Origin: Pseudarthrobacter albicanus
Lineage (GTDB): Bacteria > Actinomycetota > Actinomycetes > Actinomycetales > Micrococcaceae
Direction: 5' to 3'
Assembly: GCF_018224015.1 (NCBI RefSeq)
Contig: NZ_JAGPOT010000058.1
Location: 1 to 47,510 of the forward strand
DNA: 47,510 bases
Positions 1-9,821 of this stretch are shown in pieces (within the stretch, counting starts at the first letter, position 1; each line of letters begins with the position of its first letter). The translations under genes were made by a program, and so were the position numbers. Under the pieces are notes generated by a model. It was not told where the DNA came from and ran no database searches. It saw only the letters and a program-made list of their open reading frames with translations.

Positions 1-1044
1 ATCGAGGGCAGTGCCCGGCTCGGTGTGTGCAACATCCACGTAGGCCATCGCAATCGGGTAGCCCAGGCTCGGGGAGGGCTGGCCGGACGTGACTTCACCA
101 ACCACTACGCCGTCCTTGAGCACCGGGTAGTGCCCGCGGCCGGCGCGGCGGCCGAGGCCCTTCAGGCCCACCAGTTTGCGCTCGGAACCGGCCTCCTTGG
201 CGGCCTCCAGTGCCGAGCGGCCCACGAAGTCGCCTTCCTTGCTTTTCAGCGCCACGACAGGACCCAGGCCGGCGTCGAACGGCGACCGTTCGAGCGAAAG
301 CTCGTTGCCGTACAGCGGCATGCCGGCTTCGAGCCGGAGCGAATCGCGGGAGGCTAGGCCGCACGGAACGATGCCGAACTCAGCCCCCGCTTCGGCGATC
401 GAAGCCCACAGGGGGGCGGCGCCGTCGTTCGGTACAAAGAGCTCGAAGCCGTCCTCACCGGTGTAGCCGGTGCGCGCCAGGATGACCTCGTGGCCGGCCA
501 CGGTGACCTCGTTGAACGCGTAGTACTTCAGGTCGGTGACCAGCGCGTGCTGGGACTCATCGGTCAGCTTGAGCAGGATGGCCTCGGCCTTGGGACCCTG
601 GACCGCGACGAGGGACATCTCCGCGGAGACGTTCTCGACCTTCACATCGAAATTCCCGGCCCGCTCAGCCAGGGCAGCGGCGACGGTGGGTGCGTTGCCC
701 GCGTTGGGGACCACCAGGTACTTCTCGTCGCCGAAACGGTAGGTGATGAGGTCATCGATGATGCCGCCGTCGGCGTTGCAGATCAGCGAGTATTTGGCTT
801 TCCCGTCCGCGATTGCGGAGAGTTTGCCGACCAGGGCATAGTCCAGGAAGGCGCCGGCTTCGGGGCCGGTGACCCAGACCTCGCCCATGTGGGAGAGGTC
901 GAACAGGCCGGCGGCGTTGCGCACGGCGTGGTGTTCGGCCAGTTCGGAGCTGTACTTCAGGGGCATCTGCCAGCCACCGAAGTCGGTGAAGGAGGCGCCG
1001 AGTTTCTTGTGCTCTTCGTAGAGCGCGGTGTAGTTCTCAGTCAT
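1..1044 (-). CDS. gcvT: Aminomethyltransferase, glycine cleavage T protein (3' end cut by window)
   Basis: T protein of the glycine cleavage system. It transfers the methylene group from the aminomethylated H-protein lipoyl arm to tetrahydrofolate and releases ammonia. The 348 codons visible run open from the ATG to the window edge; the family is usually about 365-375 residues, so only a short C-terminus is missing. The N-terminus (MTENYTALYEEHKKLGAS), an LFDLSHMGE segment and a YTGEDGFEL motif are typical of GcvT. It starts 10 bp after the gcvP stop on the same strand, so it is the second gene of a gcvP-gcvT operon under the glycine riboswitch upstream of gcvP. gcvH is not in view and may lie further downstream. 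Confidence 0.95.
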   Translation of the reverse strand, partial: MTENYTALYEEHKKLGASFTDFGGWQMPLKYSSELAEHHAVRNAAGLFDLSHMGEVWVTGPEAGAFLDYALVGKLSAIADGKAKYSLICNADGGIIDDLITYRFGDEKYLVVPNAGNAPTVAAALAERAGNFDVKVENVSAEMSLVAVQGPKAEAILLKLTDESQHALVTDLKYYAFNEVTVAGHEVILARTGYTGEDGFELFVPNDGAAPLWASIAEAGAEFGIVPCGLASRDSLRLEAGMPLYGNELSLERSPFDAGLGPVVALKSKEGDFVGRSALEAAKEAGSERKLVGLKGLGRRAGRGHYPVLKDGVVVGEVTSGQPSPSLGYPIAMAYVDVAHTEPGTALD

Positions 1045-1054
1045 GGCGGGGTCC

Positions 1055-3919
<2,865 letters not shown>

Positions 3920-3969
3920 GAGGAACTCCATAATTCAGGTGGTGCAATAGCGCCACGATGATTCGGGTT

Positions 3970-4167
3970 CCTCCCCGCTCTGTCTTGGACCTGAGAGTTT
4001 CCGCATTGCCCGCTCTCGCAGGGCGCCGCTTGCACCGTCGGTGAGCCCGGTTTCCCGGACTGCTTTCCAGAGTTGCCTTGCCGCGGCGGTACGTGGGCCT
4101 GAGAGATTCCTGGGGAGGATTTGCTCCTACGGCGCCTGCTGAACGTACCGGCAGGACTCTCCCGCCG
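3970..4167 (-). promoter_or_regulatory. Tandem glycine riboswitch (two aptamers) in the gcvP leader
   Basis: Read on the minus strand, this leader has two glycine aptamers in series. Aptamer 1 opens with GCGGGAGAGTCCTGC and closes with the conserved AATCTCTCAGGC. Aptamer 2 contains ACCGGGCTCACCGACGG and closes with AAACTCTCAGGTCCAAGACA. These are the hallmark cores of the family, and the two-aptamer layout upstream of gcvP is the usual one. The 3' end lies about 50 bases before the gcvP ATG, leaving room for an expression platform. In this class glycine binding normally turns expression on. Confidence 0.95.
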
Positions 4168-4170
4168 CAG

Positions 4171-4176
4171 ATCATA
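4171..4176 (-). promoter_or_regulatory. Probable -10 box of the gcvP-gcvT promoter
   Basis: The minus strand reads TATGAT here, about 4-7 bases before the first base of the riboswitch, so transcription would start right at the aptamer. No good -35 hexamer sits 16-18 bases upstream. That position is occupied by two overlapping palindromes, which suggests activator dependence or repressor control. Confidence 0.55.
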
Positions 4177-4181
4177 AGCAC

Positions 4182-4209
4182 GATCACTTGTGAGTGATCC
4201 GACTCACAA
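4182..4209. promoter_or_regulatory. Overlapping palindromes at the gcv promoter (candidate operator)
   Basis: Two perfect inverted repeats overlap. GATCACT-TGTG-AGTGATC spans 4182-4199. TTGTGAGT-GATCCG-ACTCACAA spans 4188-4209. Both cover the -35 position relative to the TATGAT at 4171-4176. The symmetry and placement suggest a transcription factor site; the factor is unknown. Confidence 0.45.
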
Positions 4210-4293
4210 TTTAGCCGTTATTCGGGCCACACGCAAACCGCCGCGTCAAAATCGCCGTAACCATTACGCTCGAATCGGCCCGCGGCAGGGCCC

Positions 4294-5454
4294 CTACGCG
4301 CCCAGCGGGGGGTGCGGGTACTCCTGCTCGCGCCGCTGGAACTGCAGCACATCCTTGTTGAGGATAACGCCGTCGCGGATTTCCACCGCCCGGCGGATGG
4401 TCTCATTTTCCGTCCACGCCCCGGGGCCGGAGATCACGGTCTCCAGGAACGGCAGCAGGGCCTCGCTGATCTCCCAGCTGGAGGAATCCCAGAGGTAGGA
4501 GGGGCTGTGGTCCACCGCGTAGTAGTCGATGTGGTCGCCCACCTGGAACATCGGCTCGGCGAAGGTGGTGTTTTTCGCCCAGCTGAAGCCCATGCCCTCA
4601 TCGCAGGAAACGTCCACGATCAGGCTGCCGGGCCGGAAGGCGCCCAGGTCCTCGGCGCGCAGGTAGGTCAGCGGCGCGTTGGGATCCTGCAGGGTGCAGT
4701 TGACCACGACGTCGCTTTGGGCGAGGAAGGGCGCCAGCGGCACCCGCCCGCGTTCGGTGATGACCTCGCTGAGGAACGGCGCCTTGTCATCGTGGTCGAA
4801 CTGGGCAATCCGCACCGAATGGATGGGCGAGGCCACCGCGGCCACACCCCGGCTGGTCAGGACCTGGACGTCGTGGATGCCGTGGGCGTTGAGGGCCGTG
4901 ACGGCCCCGCGCGCCGTCGCGCCGAAACCGATGACGACGGCGCTGAGCCTCCGGCCATAGTCCCCGGTGGAGCCCTTGAGGGCCAGGGAATGCAGCACCG
5001 AGCAGTAGCCGGCCAGTTCGTTGTTCTTGTGGAAAACGTGCAGGCCGAAGCCGCCGTCGCTGGCCCAGTGGTTCATCGCCTCAAAGGCGATCAGCGTGAG
5101 CTTCTTGTCGATCGCCAGCTGGGTGATGGCCCGGTCCTGGACGCAGTGCGGCCAGCCCCAGAGGACCTGCCCGTCGCGGAGCTCGGCAAGGTCCTCGGGC
5201 TGCGGCTTGGGCAGGAGGACGACGTCGGCCTCCGCCAGCAGCTGCGCGCGCGGGGCGATGCGCCCCACCAGCGGTGCCAGATGGGCGTCCGAAACGCCGA
5301 ACCGCTCGCCGTAGCCTTCTTCGAGGATCAGCTGCTGCCGGAGTTCCGGATCGATGCGCTCCAGGTGCAGGGGATGGATCGGGAGGCGACGCTCGTCAGG
5401 TTTCCGCGAGCCGGCAAGGACTCCCAGGGTGAGGCGGTCCGTCGAACCGGTCAC
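4294..5454 (-). CDS. AlaDH/PNT-family NAD(P)-dependent dehydrogenase, possibly N5-(carboxyethyl)ornithine synthase-like
   Basis: A 386-residue protein. The N-terminal half resembles the alanine dehydrogenase/transhydrogenase fold (RKPDERRLPIHP, DVVLLPKP). The C-terminal half has a Rossmann segment with the dinucleotide motif VIGFGATARGAV, followed by a region that continues DVSCDEGMGF. It most resembles proteins annotated as N5-(carboxyethyl)ornithine synthase, which reductively condense pyruvate with ornithine or lysine; a plain alanine dehydrogenase or saccharopine-type enzyme cannot be excluded. The GTG start at 5454 overlaps the stop of the small gene upstream as GTGA, indicating translational coupling. 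Its 3' end lies about 85 bases before the gcv operator region, on the same strand. Confidence 0.7.
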   Translation of the reverse strand: MTGSTDRLTLGVLAGSRKPDERRLPIHPLHLERIDPELRQQLILEEGYGERFGVSDAHLAPLVGRIAPRAQLLAEADVVLLPKPQPEDLAELRDGQVLWGWPHCVQDRAITQLAIDKKLTLIAFEAMNHWASDGGFGLHVFHKNNELAGYCSVLHSLALKGSTGDYGRRLSAVVIGFGATARGAVTALNAHGIHDVQVLTSRGVAAVASPIHSVRIAQFDHDDKAPFLSEVITERGRVPLAPFLAQSDVVVNCTLQDPNAPLTYLRAEDLGAFRPGSLIVDVSCDEGMGFSWAKNTTFAEPMFQVGDHIDYYAVDHSPSYLWDSSSWEISEALLPFLETVISGPGAWTENETIRRAVEIRDGVILNKDVLQFQRREQEYPHPPLGA

Positions 5455-5600
5455 TTCTTTTTGGGATTCGCCGGCTTGGCGGCGGTGGCCTTGTCCATGG
5501 AGCTGGGCGGCGCTGCAGTGGCCTTTTTGTCGGCGCGCTTTTCCTTGATGGACTTGCCGGATTTCTTGGATGCTGCTTGACGGGGGGATTTGTCAGCCAT
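5451..5600 (-). CDS. Small Lys/Ala-rich basic protein (49 aa)
   Basis: A 49-residue, strongly basic, low-complexity protein beginning MADKSPRQAASKKSGKSI and ending AKPANPKKK. It has no membrane segment or signal peptide. An AGGAG box lies upstream of the ATG at 5600. Short proteins with this N-terminus recur in actinobacteria, but I know of no assigned function; nucleic-acid or ribosome binding is a guess from charge alone. Its TGA overlaps the GTG of the following dehydrogenase by four bases, so the two are translated together. A short hairpin (5616-5632) precedes its ribosome-binding site. Confidence 0.8.
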   Translation of the reverse strand: MADKSPRQAASKKSGKSIKEKRADKKATAAPPSSMDKATAAKPANPKKK

Positions 5601-5615
5601 GATCGCTCCTGTAGC

Positions 5616-5632
5616 GGAACCGAAGAGGTTCC
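5616..5632. promoter_or_regulatory. Short hairpin between tRNA-Gly and the small basic gene
   Basis: GGAACC-GAAGA-GGTTCC is a perfect 6-bp stem with a 5-base loop. On the minus strand it lies after tRNA-Gly and before the AGGAG box of the 49-aa gene. It has no T-tract, so it may be a processing site, a weak terminator or a leader structure. Confidence 0.3.
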
Positions 5633-5713
5633 TGACTTCGAACGATACAGGTACCGGCCTAACGCGCCCCGGGGCAGTCAGGGGTAGTCATGGGCGCTGC
5701 GCGGTGCGTGGAT

Positions 5714-5787
5714 TGGAGCGGCTGACGGGAATCGAACCCGCGTATCGAGCTTGGGAAGCTAGCGCTCTACCATTGAGCTACAGCCGC
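5714..5787 (-). tRNA. tRNA-Gly (anticodon CCC)
   Basis: The minus strand folds as a 74-base tRNA including an encoded CCA. The acceptor stem is GCGGCTG/CAGCCGC with discriminator T. The D arm is TAGCTCAATGGTAGAGC. The anticodon loop is TTCCCAA with anticodon CCC, and the T arm contains GGTTCGATTCC. The anticodon stem has one U-C mismatch. The body and loop match known glycine CCC tRNAs. Confidence 0.93.
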
Positions 5788-6040
5788 GTTGCCGCGCTTT
5801 CCAGCGCCGCGGAACCTAGCTTACAACAGCCGGGGGGCTTTGCCCGCCGCGGTACGGCGGTGAGCGCAGCCGGGTCAGCGCAGCCGGACCCGGCAGGGTC
5901 CCATAACGCTTCGGATAACTCTTCGGTAAAACCCGGCCGCGCGGCTGCCGGCGCCGGGCTTGCTGTTTATCCTGAAATGGCTAGCTGCAGTCTCGGGGGA
6001 ACGGGCTACACCCACCAGCCATCGCCGAGCAAGGATTTCC
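5788..6040. other. Intergenic region between tRNA-Gly and the SRPBCC gene
   Basis: About 250 bases without a convincing gene. It contains an imperfect 12-base tandem, TAACGCTTCGGA then TAACTCTTCGGT, at 5904-5927. It should also contain the promoter of the downstream gene, but no clear -35/-10 pair stands out. An open frame crosses it and the tRNA but lacks coding signs. Confidence 0.4.
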
Positions 6041-6487
6041 GTGGCATTCGCAGAGTACGACGTCGTCATCGCGCGCGACGCGCTGAGCGTGTACAACTTC
6101 CTGCTGGACGGCCGGAATCTCCCGATCTGGCGTGAGGGGATCAGGAGCGTCGAGCTGGAATCGGGCACCGAAGGCGCGAAGGGCGCCGTCTACCGGCAGA
6201 CCCGCACCGGCCCCGGCGGCCGGCCCGTCGCCGCAGATTTTGAGATCATCGAAGCGCGGCCGGGCGCCGAGATCCAGTACCGGGTCATCGTCGGCCCGGA
6301 ACGGCCGCACGGCGGCTACTACCTGAGCACCGAGGGTCACAACACGCGCGTCCGCTTCGCGCTGGAATATGAGCCCAGGGGGCTCCTGGACCGGCTCACG
6401 AACGTCTTCGGCCGGCGGATGAGGGCTGAAGTCGGCCAGCTTGACCAGCTCAAGGCCGTGCTGGAAGACATGCCTGAAACGGAATAA
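6041..6487 (+). CDS. SRPBCC-family protein (START-like/polyketide cyclase fold)
   Basis: A 148-residue protein. The fold is suggested by an N-terminal strand ([19 protein letters not shown]), a central WREGIRSVE segment, a [11 protein letters not shown] beta region and a long C-terminal helix ([17 protein letters not shown]). Such proteins bind small hydrophobic ligands; no substrate can be inferred. The GTG at 6041 is chosen because AAGGA lies five bases before it and it gives the standard N-terminus, although the frame stays open upstream to 5960. It stands alone, followed by a hairpin and then dcd. Confidence 0.75.
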   Translation: MAFAEYDVVIARDALSVYNFLLDGRNLPIWREGIRSVELESGTEGAKGAVYRQTRTGPGGRPVAADFEIIEARPGAEIQYRVIVGPERPHGGYYLSTEGHNTRVRFALEYEPRGLLDRLTNVFGRRMRAEVGQLDQLKAVLEDMPETE

Positions 6488-6489
6488 GC

Positions 6490-6505
6490 GGCCGCCGCAG
6501 CGGCC
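6490..6505 (+). terminator. Hairpin after the SRPBCC gene (weak terminator candidate)
   Basis: GGCCGC-CGCA-GCGGCC is a perfect 6-bp stem and 4-base loop, three bases after the stop codon. There is no T-tract, so intrinsic termination is uncertain. Confidence 0.3.
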
Positions 6506-6618
6506 ACCGGCCAAGTGTCGGCGCGGACTCAGGGGCAGGGGCCCCGGACCTGTTCCCAACGGCCCCGTGCGTCCCGCCCCTGCGTCACGCCTGCGGCGGA
6601 TGCGGTATTTTTGATCGT

Positions 6619-7194
6619 GTGCTGATCTCTGACCGCGACATTCGTGCCGAAATAGATTCCCAACGGATTGTTCTGGAGCCGTTCGACCCTGCCATGGTCC
6701 AGCCGTCGTCGGTGGATGTGCGGATCGACAAGTTCTTCCGGCTCTTCGACAACCACAAGTACGCCCACATCGATCCCTCGGAGGAACAGCCCGAGCTGAC
6801 CCGCCTGGTCGAGGTCGACTCCGGTGAGCCGTTCATCCTGCACCCGGGGGAGTTCGTCCTGGGCTCCACCTATGAGACCGTCACCCTTCCCGATGACATC
6901 GCCGCCCGGCTCGAGGGCAAGTCCTCGCTGGGCCGCCTGGGCCTGCTGACACACTCGACGGCCGGTTTCATCGACCCCGGCTTCTCAGGCCACGTCACGC
7001 TCGAGTTGTCCAATATGGCCACGCTGCCGATCAAGCTGTGGCCGGGCATGAAGATCGGCCAGTTGTGCTTCTTCCGTCTCAGCTCGGCGGCCGAGTTTCC
7101 CTACGGCTCCGGTGAATACGGCAACCGTTACCAGGGCCAGCGCGGCCCGACGGCAAGCCGCAGCCACCTGAACTTCCACCGCACGGTGCTCTAG
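6619..7194 (+). CDS. dcd: dCTP deaminase, probably bifunctional (dUTP-forming and dUMP-forming)
   Basis: A 191-residue enzyme of pyrimidine deoxynucleotide synthesis. It is very close to the mycobacterial Dcd, a bifunctional dCTP deaminase/dUTPase that makes dUMP directly. Visible motifs are [39 protein letters not shown] and [17 protein letters not shown], which form the trimeric active site. The GTG at 6619 has no Shine-Dalgarno box. A TATTTT -10-like box ends seven bases before it, so a leaderless transcript is likely. The 3' end overlaps the convergent VOC gene by four bases. Confidence 0.95.
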   Translation: MLISDRDIRAEIDSQRIVLEPFDPAMVQPSSVDVRIDKFFRLFDNHKYAHIDPSEEQPELTRLVEVDSGEPFILHPGEFVLGSTYETVTLPDDIAARLEGKSSLGRLGLLTHSTAGFIDPGFSGHVTLELSNMATLPIKLWPGMKIGQLCFFRLSSAAEFPYGSGEYGNRYQGQRGPTASRSHLNFHRTVL

Positions 7195-7967
7195 GACCTA
7201 AGATCGGGCCTGTCGAGCAGCTCGATCCGAACGCCGTCGGGGTCAGTCAGGAATGCGTTCCGGCCGATCCCGGACTTGGAGGGCGCCGACGGGGCAATGG
7301 ACTCTACGCCTCGTTCGGCGAGCACCTCGAGGGCCTGATCCACGTCGTCGACGCGAAGCGCGAAGTGCGGGAAGCGATCGGTGTCCTCCCCCGTGCTACG
7401 GAGACCGAGGACGTCGTAGCCGAAGTTGTAGAAGGACCGGGTCGCCTTCGCGCCGGCCGTCGGCATGTCCTGAAGGGGCGCCATCCCGATGGTCTTGGCG
7501 AAGAACTCCTCGGCCTCGTCAAGGTCATCCACCCTGTAGGCGTAGTGGTCGAATCCCTGCACGAGTCCGCCGGCCGGCTCCGGGACGCGGAAATCGACGT
7601 CGCGTTCCAGCAACTCCAGGCGGCCACCATCCGGACGCCGCAGGAACGCCAGGGTGCCGTTGCCGGTGCCTGCTCTCTTCGGGGCCTCGTCTGCTGCGCA
7701 GCCGGCGTCGATCAGGCGCTGGTAGTCGCCCTCGAGGTCATCCGTCATGAACGCCAGATGGTCGATGCCGAATTGTGTTCCCTCCCGGGGCCGCGGGTTG
7801 AAAATGAGCTCGATCATGCCCCCCGCAAGCTGCAGATACACAACCTGCACCTGCGGACCTTCAATGGTGTGGTGGAAGACGATCTTGGTGTCCAGCTTCC
7901 GGTAGAAGTCCAGCGACGCTTCGATGTCCTGAACGAATATTCCGAAGTGATTGAGTTCGTAGATCAT
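7191..7967 (-). CDS. VOC-family protein with two glyoxalase-like domains
   Basis: A 258-residue protein with two vicinal-oxygen-chelate domains. Domain 1 (about 1-120) starts [16 protein letters not shown] and continues to [11 protein letters not shown]. Domain 2 (about 137-255) starts [19 protein letters not shown] and ends [13 protein letters not shown]. The repeated H...E pattern at each domain start and end supplies likely metal ligands ([16 protein letters not shown]). Relatives include methylmalonyl-CoA epimerases, dioxygenases and glyoxalases; the substrate is unknown. The start has only a weak AAAGAG box. By eye its GC content is lower than that of its neighbours. Together with the oxidoreductase remnant next to it, this could mean an acquired catabolic fragment. 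Confidence 0.8.
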   Translation of the reverse strand: MIYELNHFGIFVQDIEASLDFYRKLDTKIVFHHTIEGPQVQVVYLQLAGGMIELIFNPRPREGTQFGIDHLAFMTDDLEGDYQRLIDAGCAADEAPKRAGTGNGTLAFLRRPDGGRLELLERDVDFRVPEPAGGLVQGFDHYAYRVDDLDEAEEFFAKTIGMAPLQDMPTAGAKATRSFYNFGYDVLGLRSTGEDTDRFPHFALRVDDVDQALEVLAERGVESIAPSAPSKSGIGRNAFLTDPDGVRIELLDRPDLRS

Positions 7968-8015
7968 GCGATTGCTCTTTTCGTGGCGTGGTGGGAAATC
8001 AGTGGCTCTCCAGCG

Positions 8016-8111
8016 CTATCCGCTGGCCGCTTCCGCGGATTGATAGGCCGCGTAGATTACTTCGACGACGTCGCTGGGAAGTTCCAGGCCATCCGGCGGC
8101 GCGGTCCGGTT
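8016..8111 (-). pseudogene. Remnant of an oxidoreductase C-terminus (Gfo/Idh/MocA-like)
   Basis: Directly after the antiporter stop, and in a different frame, the minus strand is open for 31 codons to a TAG at 8016-8018. It reads ...PPDGLELPSDVVEVIYAAY followed by QSAEAASG. That resembles the last helix of Gfo/Idh/MocA-type dehydrogenases. No start codon or upstream part of such a gene is present, so this looks like the tail of a deleted gene. The identification rests on a short stretch and is tentative. Confidence 0.35.
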
Positions 8112-9295
8112 CAGGCGGCGCCGACCACCCGCGGCTTCGCGGGACGCAGCATCTTTACGAGCGGTTCGACAAAGCGGGCAGCCAGCGGACCCATGATGGC
8201 CATGATCAGCACGTAGGCGGTGGCCAGGGCTGCCAGCTGCGGCGGAACGACGCCGGAGGCGACGGCGAGGCCTGCGATGACGATTGAGAACTCGCCCCGG
8301 GCGATCAGCGCCGCCCCGGCGCGGAACCGGCCCGGCACGCCGATCCCCGCGCGTTTCGCCGCCCAGATTCCGGTGATCATCTTGGTGGCCGCCGTCACGA
8401 CGGCCAGCAGCAGTGCCCAGCCGAGGACCGGCGGGATGGTCCGCGGATCAGTGTTAAGCCCGAAGACGACAAAGAAGATCGCCGCGAAGAGGTCCCGCAG
8501 CGGCTCGAGGATACGGGTGGCGCTGTGCGCCGTCGCACCGGAAATGGCGATCCCGAGCATGAAGGCGCCCACGGCCGCCGAGACCTGCATGGCGGCAGCC
8601 AGCCCGGCCACGAGCAGCGCAAGGCCCAGCAGGTTGAGCAGGAACACTTCGGAGTTTTCGCTGTGGACGGCCTTGGACACATGGTGGCCGTGGCGCAGGG
8701 CCACCAGCAGCACCAGGCTGACGACGGCGAGGGAAATCCCCACCGTCTGCAGGCCCACCAGGAAGCTGACTCCGGCCAGGGTGGCCGTCAGGATTGGCAG
8801 GTAGATGGCCATGGCCAGGTCCTCGAAAACCAGGATGGACAGGATCACCGGTGTTTCACGGTTGCCGATCCGGCCGAGGTCCGTGATCACCTTGGCCGCG
8901 ATGCCGGAGGACGAAATATAGGTGACGCCGCCCATCACCATGGCGCCCACCACCCCCCAGCCCAGCATCACCGCCAGCCCGGCGCCGGGGAGGAAGTTCA
9001 GCACCAGGTCAAGGACGCCGGCCTGCCAGGACCGCCGCAGGCCCGTCACCAGCTCGGCAGCCGTATATTCCAAGCCGAGCATAAGCAGCAGGAGGATCAC
9101 GCCGATCTCGCTGGAAAGATGTGCAAACTCGTGCATGCCTTCGAGTTTGACCAGTCCGCCCGCCCCGAAAAACAGCCCGCCCACGAGGTACAGCGGGATG
9201 GGGGACATCCCGATCCGTCCGGCCAATCTCGCCAGCATGCCGAGGCAGAAGACGACGGCCCCCAGCTCGATCAGGGTCAGTGCGAGCGGATCCAT
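8111..9295 (-). CDS. khtU: Cation:proton antiporter, KhtU/CPA2-type membrane subunit
   Basis: A 394-residue polytopic membrane protein of the CPA2 (KefB/KhtU) family. It probably exports K+ (or NH4+/Na+) in exchange for protons. Nearly the whole chain is hydrophobic helices, including FLVGLQTVGISLAVVSLVLL and a glycine-rich TYISSSGIAAKVITDLGR segment typical of the core. The motif SILVFEDLAMAIYLPIL carries the conserved acidic pair region. It ends without a C-terminal RCK/TrkA domain; that role is filled by the separate gene just upstream (stop at 9301, five bases before this start). The pair matches the B. subtilis KhtT-KhtU two-gene layout. Confidence 0.85.
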   Translation of the reverse strand: MDPLALTLIELGAVVFCLGMLARLAGRIGMSPIPLYLVGGLFFGAGGLVKLEGMHEFAHLSSEIGVILLLLMLGLEYTAAELVTGLRRSWQAGVLDLVLNFLPGAGLAVMLGWGVVGAMVMGGVTYISSSGIAAKVITDLGRIGNRETPVILSILVFEDLAMAIYLPILTATLAGVSFLVGLQTVGISLAVVSLVLLVALRHGHHVSKAVHSENSEVFLLNLLGLALLVAGLAAAMQVSAAVGAFMLGIAISGATAHSATRILEPLRDLFAAIFFVVFGLNTDPRTIPPVLGWALLLAVVTAATKMITGIWAAKRAGIGVPGRFRAGAALIARGEFSIVIAGLAVASGVVPPQLAALATAYVLIMAIMGPLAARFVEPLVKMLRPAKPRVVGAA

Positions 9296-9300
9296 GCCGC

Positions 9301-9783
9301 TCAGCCGTTGCGCAGGATGCCGGCCGCCGTGTCCAGGCCTTCTTGCGTTCCCACGGCGACGAGGAGATCACCGGGGTGCAGGACGACGTCGGGTCCGGGC
9401 GAGGGGAGCACCTCACCTTCGCGCATAATGGCCACGATGGAGACGCCGCTGCGGGTACGGATGCAGGCATCTCCCATCGCCTTGTCATGGAAGGGGGATT
9501 CCGCGCCGATCGAAAACTGGCGGGTGACGATCCCCGGGACTTCCCGGTGCGCTTCCGAGAGCTGCATGGCCAGCCGCTGGCCGCCCAACAGGTTGCCCAG
9601 GGTCGCGGCTTCGTCGGCGGTCAGCGGGATGGATGCCTGGCAGGTGTCGGGATCGTCCCACGTCGAGACGATCAGTTCGGTCTGGCCTTCGCGGTATTCG
9701 ACGACGCCGATCCGGCGCCCCGAGGCGGTCATGAAGTCCTTGCGCCGGCCCAGGCCTGGGAGGTCTACCTCGTCCACGTTCAT
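9301..9783 (-). CDS. khtT: Cation:proton antiporter regulatory subunit, KhtT-type (TrkA-C domain)
   Basis: A 160-residue cytosolic regulator. The N-terminal part (about 1-75) is a KhtT-type extension. The C-terminal part (about 80-160) is a TrkA-C/RCK-C domain with RTRSGVSIVAIMREGE and VLHPGDLLVAVGT, the strands that bind a nucleotide such as c-di-AMP in relatives. It is the first gene of the khtTU pair and is expected to gate the antiporter encoded five bases downstream. The ATG has no usable Shine-Dalgarno box. A TAGGCT -10-like box lies six bases before it (9790-9795), suggesting a leaderless mRNA. Confidence 0.85.
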   Translation of the reverse strand: MNVDEVDLPGLGRRKDFMTASGRRIGVVEYREGQTELIVSTWDDPDTCQASIPLTADEAATLGNLLGGQRLAMQLSEAHREVPGIVTRQFSIGAESPFHDKAMGDACIRTRSGVSIVAIMREGEVLPSPGPDVVLHPGDLLVAVGTQEGLDTAAGILRNG

Positions 9784-9821
9784 GGCTCCAGCCTAGTCCG
9801 CCCGCCGGTGTTTCGGCGGCC

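Noticed and set aside
4188..4209. Resemblance of TTGTGAG...CTCACAA to the lac operator
   Set aside because: The half sites are too far apart (an 8-base gap versus 1-2 in lacO), and a LacI link to glycine cleavage is unlikely; kept only as an unknown palindrome.
5590..6135. Open frame of 181 codons upstream of the SRPBCC gene
   Set aside because: It runs through the tRNA-Gly gene and a promoter region, and shows no protein family features.
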